Below are positions 6,805 through 11,600 of a stretch of 11,600 bases of DNA, piece by piece. Within the stretch, counting starts at the first letter, position 1, and the number at the start of each line of letters is the position of its first letter. Both the position numbers and the translations under genes were made by a program. Origin of the DNA: Rubrobacter sp. (GTDB taxonomy: Bacteria > Actinomycetota > Rubrobacteria > Rubrobacterales > Rubrobacteraceae); assembly GCA_016781635.1 (NCBI GenBank), contig JADDPY010000657.1, positions 1-11,600 on the forward strand, in the 5' to 3' direction. The notes below the pieces were generated by a model, which saw only the letters and a program-made list of their open reading frames with translations, had not been told where the DNA came from and searched no databases.

Positions 6805-7410
6805 ATGCGTTTGCATTCCGGTCCTACATCGGGGAACGGCTACAAGGTTCGGCTGCTTCAGGGGCTCCTGGGCATGAGTTGCGAGGTAATAAACTACGAC
6901 ACCAAGGGCGGTGAGACGCACACCCCGGAATTCTTGAAGAAAATCAACCCGGATGGCAAGGTCCCGGTGCTGGAACTCGACGACGGGACGATGCTCCCCG
7001 AGTCCGGCGCGATCCTGCTTTACCTCGCCGAGGACACCCCCTACTTGCCCGACGATAAAACGGAGCGGGCTCAAGCCTTTCGCTGGGTTTTCTTCGAGCA
7101 GTCCAGCATCCTGCCGAACCTCGCAAAACCCCGTCTCTGGCGCATGCGGGGCGTCGAGATCACGCCCCAGAAGGAGGCAGAGCTCGAAAATCTCTTCGAG
7201 GCAGGCTACAAAGCCCTCGGGGTGATGGAGCGACATCTGGGCGACCGCGAGTTCTTCCTCGGGGACCGCCCGAGCGTCGCAGACGCCGCCCTCTACCCAT
7301 ACTCGCGCCTCTGCCCCGAGGGCGGCTACGACTTGGAGGGTTACCCGGCGGTGCGCGCTTGGCTGAACCGCATCGAAGCCCTACCCGGGTACGTGTCCCC
7401 GCCCGGCTAG
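6805..7410 (+). CDS. glutathione S-transferase family protein
   Basis: Cytosolic GST-fold protein of 201 residues, likely conjugating or reducing electrophiles with glutathione. Seen: N-terminal thioredoxin-like domain (1-78) with a P-T-S-G-N segment (7-11) where Ser9 is the likely thiol-stabilising residue, the V-P-V-L cis-proline motif (53-56) and the E-S pair (66-67) that contacts the glutathione glutamyl group. An all-helical domain (about 85-190) follows, containing the N-capping S-V-A-D (157-160). The ATG has GAGGTGAGG (6792-6800) four bases before it. The 98-base space after the fumarase beta gene allows either read-through or a separate promoter; I found no promoter there. Most actinomycetes use mycothiol. 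From memory, Rubrobacter species are reported to make glutathione instead, which would fit this gene. Substrate unknown. Confidence 0.88.
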   Translation: MRLHSGPTSGNGYKVRLLQGLLGMSCEVINYDTKGGETHTPEFLKKINPDGKVPVLELDDGTMLPESGAILLYLAEDTPYLPDDKTERAQAFRWVFFEQSSILPNLAKPRLWRMRGVEITPQKEAELENLFEAGYKALGVMERHLGDREFFLGDRPSVADAALYPYSRLCPEGGYDLEGYPAVRAWLNRIEALPGYVSPPG

Positions 7411-7424
7411 GACTGTACCGGGCG
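7400..7424. terminator. hairpin over the GST stop codon, possible terminator
   Basis: CGCCCGG (7400-7406) and CCGGGCG (7418-7424) form a perfect 7-bp stem with an 11-base loop containing the TAG stop codon. No T run follows, so this is at most a weak or factor-dependent terminator. Confidence 0.35.
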
Positions 7425-7965
7425 TATGCGTCAAAAGCGTGGCGGTAAGTTACGCGGAGCTGGCTATTGATGGACGAAGGCGCGGGTTCTGTCGGTGGCG
7501 CGGCGGGGTACTGAGAAAAGGGCAAGTCTTTCGTCGAGTTTGGCCGGGCGATGGTGCCGGGCCGGGGAGGGATCGAGCGGACTTTTCTAGACCCATTGCC
7601 CGCCGCTCCTGACGAGCCTTCCCGAGCACCTGCTTTGGATGGAAGAGGCCGGCTTCGAGGGGCTCGACTTCTTCTGGACGCGAGCAGGGCACACGCTGCT
7701 TGGCGGCTACGAGCCCTCCGGCTGATCGCTCCCGGGTTACGCCGCAAACCAGGGTCGATCGGGCCTGTACCGTAGGGCGTCGGCGTAGGTTAGAAGCACG
7801 GCGAGCGGCGCCCTCGTGCCGCGGCTCGTGCGCAAGCTCTTATTGCACGGCTCGGCGTGAAGCGTCCCGGCGCCGCTCGTTTACGCGCCATCCTCCGGCC
7901 GTTTGGGAGCTTTTGCATCGGGTAATGAGGCAGTTGTTTTTGAAAGAGATTTTGATTGGAGTTTC
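7411..7965. other. 555-base gap with gene debris and an AT-rich leader
   Basis: No intact gene is visible. Bases 7591-7725 are the decayed end of a methyltransferase gene (separate entry). The rest, 7411-7590 and 7726-7910, gives short, Arg/Ser-rich frames with no family likeness. From about 7911 to 7965 the sequence turns notably AT-rich and leads into the aldo/keto reductase gene, so its promoter is probably there. TTGTTT (7934-7939) and TTGAAA (7940-7945) occur, but neither has a matching -10 at proper spacing. Confidence 0.5.
7591..7725 (+). pseudogene. 3' remnant of a class I SAM-dependent methyltransferase gene
   Basis: In one plus-strand frame, between a TAG at 7588-7590 and a TGA at 7723-7725, the translation contains P-E-H-L-L-W-M-E-E-A-G-F-E-G (7621-7662), then D-F-F-W (7666-7677), and ends G-G-Y-E-P-S-G. 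The pattern [EQ]-H/Q-L-x-W-L-x-E-A-G-F-x-x-[VL]-D-x-F-W followed by a final G-G-Y/K is the usual C-terminus of small class I methyltransferases. Upstream the frame has a stop, and the SAM-binding motifs are absent from all frames of the gap. The remnant has no start codon or ribosome site of its own. I judge it a decayed gene end; recognition is by eye only. Confidence 0.55.
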
Positions 7966-8946
7966 ATGGACACGCGCAAGCTCGGCAGCCAGGGGCTGGA
8001 GGTTTCGGAACTGGGCCTCGGATGCATGGGAATGAGCGAGTTTTACGGCACCGGCGACGAGGAGGAATCGATCTCCACGATCCACCGTGCCATCGAGCTG
8101 GGGGTCACCTTCCTCGATACGGCCGACATGTACGGGCCGTTTACAAACGAGAAGCTAGTCGGTAAGGCTATCGCCGACCGGCGGGATAGCGTGGTGCTCG
8201 CCACCAAGTTCGGGAACCAGCGGGGCGAGGACGGGAGCTTCCTCGGGGTCAACGGAGACCCGGACTACGTGAGGAAGTCGTGCGATGCGTCGCTCCAGCG
8301 GCTCGGAGTGGACTACATCGACCTGTACTATCAGCATCGGGTCGACCCCGAGACCCCGGTCGAGGAGACGTGGGGGGCCATGAAGGAGCTCGTCGATGCG
8401 GGTAAGGTGCGTTACCTGGGCATCTCCGAGGCTGCGCCCGAGACCATACGCAAGGCCAACTCGGTCCACCCGATCAGCGCGCTCCAGACCGAGTACAGCC
8501 TGTGGAGCCGGGACGTTGAGGACGAGATCCTACCGACCGTCCGCGAGCTCGGCATCGGCTTCGTGCCTTACAGCCCGCTCGGGCGTGGTTTCCTTACCGG
8601 GCAGATTCAGAGCTTCGAGGATCTGCCGGAGGACGACTACCGCCGCTTCTCCCCCCGCTTCCAGGGCGAGAACTTCGACCGGAACCTGCAGCTTGTCGAG
8701 AGGGTCCGCGAGATAGCGGGGGAGAAGGGCGTGGAGCCGAGCCAGCTCGCCCTCGCGTGGCTACTCCACCAGGGGAACGACCTCGTCCCCATCCCCGGTA
8801 CCAAGCGCCGCAAGTACCTGGAGGAGAACGCCGCCGCAACCGGGGTCGAACTGACGGACGAGGACCTCGCCCGCATCGACGAGGCCGCCCCGAAGGGCGT
8901 GGCCGCAGGCGACCGCTACCCCGACATGAGCAGCGTCAACCGATAG
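7966..8946 (+). CDS. aldo/keto reductase family oxidoreductase
   Basis: NADPH-dependent carbonyl reductase with a TIM-barrel fold, 326 residues, typical for the family. Seen: N-terminal hairpin strand ([10 protein letters not shown]), G-L-G-C-M-G-M (17-23), and the catalytic tetrad D51 and Y56 (D-T-A-D-M-Y-G), K81 (A-T-K-F-G) and H124 (Y-Y-Q-H-R). Further on are L-G-I-S-E (151-155), P-Y-S-P-L-G-R-G (201-208) and the cofactor phosphate/adenine contacts in [12 protein letters not shown] (277-288). It resembles the group of proteins annotated as YajO/YhdN-like or AKR13-like reductases. Start choice: ATG 7966 gives the family N-terminus M-D-T-R-K-L-G and has GGAG (7958-7961) four bases upstream; the frame is open further to 7903 but adds nothing conserved. 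The gene ends at its own terminator. The physiological substrate is unknown. Confidence 0.92.
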   Translation: MDTRKLGSQGLEVSELGLGCMGMSEFYGTGDEEESISTIHRAIELGVTFLDTADMYGPFTNEKLVGKAIADRRDSVVLATKFGNQRGEDGSFLGVNGDPDYVRKSCDASLQRLGVDYIDLYYQHRVDPETPVEETWGAMKELVDAGKVRYLGISEAAPETIRKANSVHPISALQTEYSLWSRDVEDEILPTVRELGIGFVPYSPLGRGFLTGQIQSFEDLPEDDYRRFSPRFQGENFDRNLQLVERVREIAGEKGVEPSQLALAWLLHQGNDLVPIPGTKRRKYLEENAAATGVELTDEDLARIDEAAPKGVAAGDRYPDMSSVNR

Positions 8947-8968
8947 TACGCAAGGCCGAAGGTCAAAG

Positions 8969-9000
8969 AGGGACGGGCCGTATTGTCACGGCTCGTCCCT
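8969..9000 (+). terminator. strong hairpin terminator after the aldo/keto reductase
   Basis: GGGACGGGCCGT (8970-8981) pairs with ACGGCTCGTCCC (8988-8999) as a 12-bp stem with one G-U wobble, plus an A-T pair at 8969/9000, closed by a six-base loop. Only TTCT follows, so the U tail is short. The hairpin starts 23 bases after the reductase stop. Confidence 0.75.
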
Positions 9001-9011
9001 TCTCGTAGAAT
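8983..9011 (+). promoter_or_regulatory. sigma-70-type promoter of the dehydrogenase-exporter unit
   Basis: TTGTCA (8983-8988) and TAGAAT (9006-9011) each match the -35 and -10 consensus at five of six bases, with the ideal 17-base spacer. Transcription would begin near 9018, about 54 bases before the preferred start codon at 9072. The -35 box occupies the loop and first stem base of the preceding terminator, so the two signals share DNA. This is the best promoter match found in the window. Confidence 0.68.
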
Positions 9012-9071
9012 TATCCCTTCAGGCGTATGTGAGTGTGCGTCCGAACCCGCTAGAGGGAGTTGCGTTCAAGG

Positions 9072-9859
9072 TTGAGCAGGCTGGACGGCAAGGTCGCCAT
9101 CGTCACGGGCGGTGGGCGGGGCATAGGTCGCGCCATCGCGGCAGCGTACCTGCGTGAGGGCGCCCGGGTTACGGTGACGGCCGCCCGCGAACACGGTGAG
9201 ATAGAAAGCCTCGCGGAGGAAGTCGGTGCGGAGAAGGTACTACCCCTCGTTGCGGATGTGACGTATCCGGAGGATTGCGAGCGGGTGGTCGCAGAGACCG
9301 TGGGGTGTTTCGGGAGGGTTGACGTCCTCGTGAACAACGCCGGTCGCGGAATGAAATACGTCAGCGGAGCTTCCTCTCGGAGCCTACCCGTTTCTGGGAG
9401 GTTGACCCCGGGACGTGGAAGATGGTGGTGGACACGAACGTCAACGGGCCTTTTCTTATGGCCCGGGCGGTCGTGCCGCGCATGATCGCGCAGGGCTCGG
9501 GGAGCATCGTGAACGTCAGCATGAACTACGAGACCATGAAGCGGCTGGGCTTCTCACCCTACGGCCCCTCGAAAGCGGCGCTGGAGTCCGAGTCGGTGAT
9601 CTGGGCCCAGGACCTCGAAGGGACGGGGGTGCGGGTCAACGTTCTGCTCCCCGGCGGGGCGACGGAGACAGGCATGATCCCGGCCGGACTTCCTGAAGAT
9701 GTGAAAAAGGGGTTGCTCCGGCCGGAGGTCGTCGCGAGGCCCGCCGTCTACCTGGCCTCGGACGACTCGCGTAGCTTCACCGGACGCAGGATCGTCGCGA
9801 CGGAGTGGTCTCCAGAGGACCCCGACGGTCGTCCCGCCTCGGAGGGGCTCGGGACGTAG
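9072..9859 (+). pseudogene. short-chain dehydrogenase/reductase (SDR) gene with a one-base frameshift
   Basis: Classical SDR oxidoreductase split over two frames. First frame (from 9072; alternative TTG at 9060): T-G-G-G-R-G-I-G cofactor loop (residues 12-19), A-D-V (61-63) and N-N-A-G (88-91), after which the reading turns into Arg/Trp-rich noise and stops at 9483-9485. Second frame: the family sequence resumes at about 9371 (F-L-S-E-P-T-R-F-W) and continues through D-T-N-V-N-G-P-F, the catalytic Ser (9518-9520), Tyr (9560-9562) and Lys (9572-9574) of Y-G-P-S-K, to TAG 9857-9859. The break lies between 9365 and 9371; one missing base, for example an A in an ancestral GAGAGC, would restore roughly 262 residues. 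AGAGGGAG (9052-9059) is 12 bases before TTG 9072 and directly touches TTG 9060. All catalytic residues survive, so this is either a recent mutation or a sequencing indel. Substrate unknown. Confidence 0.85.
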
Positions 9860-11218
9860 TTGATAAGCCGGCGGGCCCTCTTGCTCGCGACCGTCGCGAG
9901 CGCCACGCTGCTCAACCCGTTGAACTCGTCCATGATCTCGGTCGCCCTGCCGAGCCTCGGGGACGAGTTCGGGCTCTCTTTCGCCGGGGTAACGTGGCTC
10001 GTCTCGATCTTTTACCTGACGTCCGCGGTGGCGCAGCCGGTGGTCGGCAGGCTCGGCGGCGTCTACGGCAAGCGGCGCGTCTTCTTCTGCGGGCTCGCGC
10101 TCGTCGCCGCGTCGAGCCTGCTAGCGCCCTTCTCCCCCGGATTCTCCTGGCTCGTCCTCGCCCGCGCGGCGCAGGCGATAGGAAGCTCCGTCTTCTTCCC
10201 GGTCGGCACCGGGCTCATTCGGGAACTGGTGACGGAGCGCAGGGCCTCGGCGCTCGGGGTGCTCGCCGTCTTCGCCTCGATCTCGGCGGCGATGGGCCCG
10301 TCGCTCGGCGGCCTGCTGGTCCACGGGGGCGGCTGGCGGCTCCTTTTCTTTATCAACCTGCCGTTCCTCGCCGTCTCCGCCGTGCTCGCGACGATCGTGC
10401 TGCCGCGCGATCCCGCCGAGAGGATGGCTACCGGGAGGCACCCTCTCCTCGACCTGCCCGGCATCCTGATCTTTGCCGCCGCCCTCACCTCGACCCTGAT
10501 CTTCCTGCTCTCGCTCTCCGGTGAGGCTAACTTCTACGCGGCCCTCGCGGCACCGGTCGCCTGGTGGCTGTTCTACTTGCAGGAGCGAAGGTCCGAGGAG
10601 CCGCTCATAAACCTCCCACGCTTCTTCTCGAACAGGGAGACGCTGTTCGTACACGCCCAGTACGTGCTCCTCAATGTGGTCTTTTACGCGATCTTTTTCG
10701 GGATGCCGACCTTTCTGCAGGAGGCAGGCGGCCTCGACGTCAGGACCACCGGGCTCGTCATGTTCTCCGTAGCGGGCCTCGGCATCGTCTCGACCCCGCT
10801 CGCGGGGCGGTTGATCGACCGCCGCGGGCCGGCACCCGCGCTGCTCGTCGCCGCGCTCGCCGTCCTGGCCGGGGTGTTGCTACTCTTCACCGTGAGCAAC
10901 GAGACGGGCATTCCCTGGCTCGTCCTCGTCCTCGCCCTCTTCGGAATAGGCAGCGGTTTCGGCAACCTCGGCCTGCAGAACGCCCTTCTGGACTACACCC
11001 CGAAGGAGGAGACCGGCGCATCTTCGGGGCTGTTCATGACCTCCCGCTACCTCGGCACCATCCTCGCGACGAGCCTGATCGGCATCTTCTTTAGTTGCGC
11101 CGTCGGTGCCCGGGAGCTCCACCTTATCGCCCTCGCCCTCGTCATGTTCGCAGCCCCTATCCTCCCGCTCGCCCTCCTCACCTCCATCCGGAGGAATACC
11201 AAAGACCGAGCCGCGTAA
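9860..11218 (+). CDS. MFS transporter, DHA2 (EmrB/QacA-like, 14-TM) type
   Basis: Proton-driven inner-membrane drug/metabolite exporter by family, 452 residues. Seen: about 14 hydrophobic segments (near 7-33, 44-64, 74-92, 97-118, 131-152, 161-181, 200-220, 224-240, 262-286, 296-318, 326-345, 350-374, 388-411 and 419-441). Motif A is G-R-L-G-G-V-Y-G-K-R-R (63-73), and the antiporter motif C region is M-G-P-S-L-G-G (145-151) at the end of TM5. In TM1 the usual L-D-x-T-[IV] of DHA2 pumps reads L-N-S-S-M, so the membrane Asp is replaced by Asn22; some subfamilies share this. The TTG start follows the SDR stop with no intervening base, and GGAGGGG (9841-9847) is 12 bases upstream, so it is probably translated by coupling to the SDR. 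The SDR frameshift stops ribosomes at 9485 and should weaken that coupling. Substrate unknown. Confidence 0.88.
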   Translation: MISRRALLLATVASATLLNPLNSSMISVALPSLGDEFGLSFAGVTWLVSIFYLTSAVAQPVVGRLGGVYGKRRVFFCGLALVAASSLLAPFSPGFSWLVLARAAQAIGSSVFFPVGTGLIRELVTERRASALGVLAVFASISAAMGPSLGGLLVHGGGWRLLFFINLPFLAVSAVLATIVLPRDPAERMATGRHPLLDLPGILIFAAALTSTLIFLLSLSGEANFYAALAAPVAWWLFYLQERRSEEPLINLPRFFSNRETLFVHAQYVLLNVVFYAIFFGMPTFLQEAGGLDVRTTGLVMFSVAGLGIVSTPLAGRLIDRRGPAPALLVAALAVLAGVLLLFTVSNETGIPWLVLVLALFGIGSGFGNLGLQNALLDYTPKEETGASSGLFMTSRYLGTILATSLIGIFFSCAVGARELHLIALALVMFAAPILPLALLTSIRRNTKDRAA

Positions 11219-11243
11219 ACCGGCGTGAGTCCACCGGGCTGCG

Positions 11244-11600
11244 CTACGGGGAGACGCGCAGCTTTTCCTCCGGGATGGGGAGGTTGCGGCCCTGCCAGAG
11301 TTCCTCGCCGCCGGGCTCGTCTCGGGTGTCCCAGTAGATCTCCAACCCGTTGCCGTCGGGGTCCGGGAAGTAGATATGGCCCAGCTTATGACGTGGTCGA
11401 CCGCCGAGACGGGGACGTCGGCGCCCGTGAGCTTCGTATACGCATCGGCGAGCGAGTGTTTGTTGGGGACCTCGAAGGTGACGTGGTAGAGTCCCGTGCC
11501 CCCGGGAGGGGGAGTGGGGGCGTCCGGGCCGGCGCTATGCAGGGCAATCTCGTGGTGCATCGGCCCCGAGGTGAGGAAGGCGTAAGAGCCCCCGACCCTC
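11244..11600 (-). pseudogene. VOC family (glyoxalase/extradiol dioxygenase-like) protein, frameshifted and cut by the window edge
   Basis: Minus-strand gene whose beginning lies beyond 11600. First visible frame: H-H-E-I-A-L (a metal-binding His), G-L-Y-H-V-T-F-E-V-P, then A-V-D-H with its His codon at 11393-11395. A second frame then carries I-Y-F-P-D-P-D-G-N-G-L-E-I-Y-W-D, with the metal-binding Glu, and runs to a TAG at 11244-11246. The two frames meet between about 11376 and 11392 and differ by one base, so the gene is broken there as read. The pattern matches the second module of catechol 2,3-dioxygenase-like VOC proteins. It converges on the MFS gene with 25 bases between stops. The metal ligands all remain, so a recent mutation or an assembly indel is as likely as long-term decay. 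Substrate unknown. Confidence 0.78.

Noticed and set aside
9355..9375. Programmed -1 frameshift in the SDR gene
   Set aside because: There is no slippery heptamer of the X-XXY-YYZ kind at the junction, and programmed shifting is not known to me for SDR enzymes.
1..11600. CRISPR arrays, insertion sequences, prophage or defence genes
   Set aside because: No repeated spacer-repeat units, transposase motifs, terminal inverted repeats or nuclease/toxin genes were seen on either strand.

Overview
The window is GC-rich bacterial chromosome. Actinomycete-style signals (GC-biased third codon positions, frequent TTG/GTG starts, a leaderless-looking promoter) and the general character of the CorA, fumarase and methyltransferase proteins suggest a Rubrobacter-like actinomycetote. 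This is a judgement from memory of such proteins, not a database result. The content is mostly metabolic housekeeping. I see no phage, transposase, CRISPR, toxin-antitoxin or defence genes.

Left part (1-4944), plus strand: the 3' end of a tRNA-Ser; a class I SAM-dependent methyltransferase with a C-terminal beta-rich domain; a 395-base gap holding a 21-bp near-perfect palindrome and a -10-like element; a 796-residue thiamine-diphosphate enzyme of the homodimeric pyruvate dehydrogenase E1 (AceE)/transketolase type, with no E2 or E3 genes nearby; a complex hairpin; and a CorA-type divalent metal channel with an apparently leaderless promoter.

Middle part (5282-8946), plus strand: a two-gene operon for a two-subunit class I (iron-sulfur) fumarate hydratase, in which the alpha subunit has an apparent ligand Cys-to-Ser change plus a nearby Ser-to-Cys change; a glutathione S-transferase-like protein; a 555-base gap that contains the decayed 3' end of a methyltransferase gene; and an aldo/keto reductase ending at a strong hairpin terminator.

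Right part (8947-11600): a well-formed sigma-70-type promoter whose -35 box lies in the loop of the preceding terminator. It drives a short-chain dehydrogenase gene broken by a one-base frameshift. A 14-TM DHA2-type MFS exporter starts on the base after the dehydrogenase stop codon. Converging on it from the minus strand is a VOC (glyoxalase/extradiol dioxygenase-like) gene that also carries a frameshift and runs off the window. Two frameshifts and one gene remnant in about 4 kb mean either local gene decay or indel errors in the assembly; the raw reads would decide.

Nothing here is convincingly a new multi-gene system. The most substantive oddities are the fumarase alpha cluster-ligand change and the orphan, N-terminally short AceE-like enzyme.
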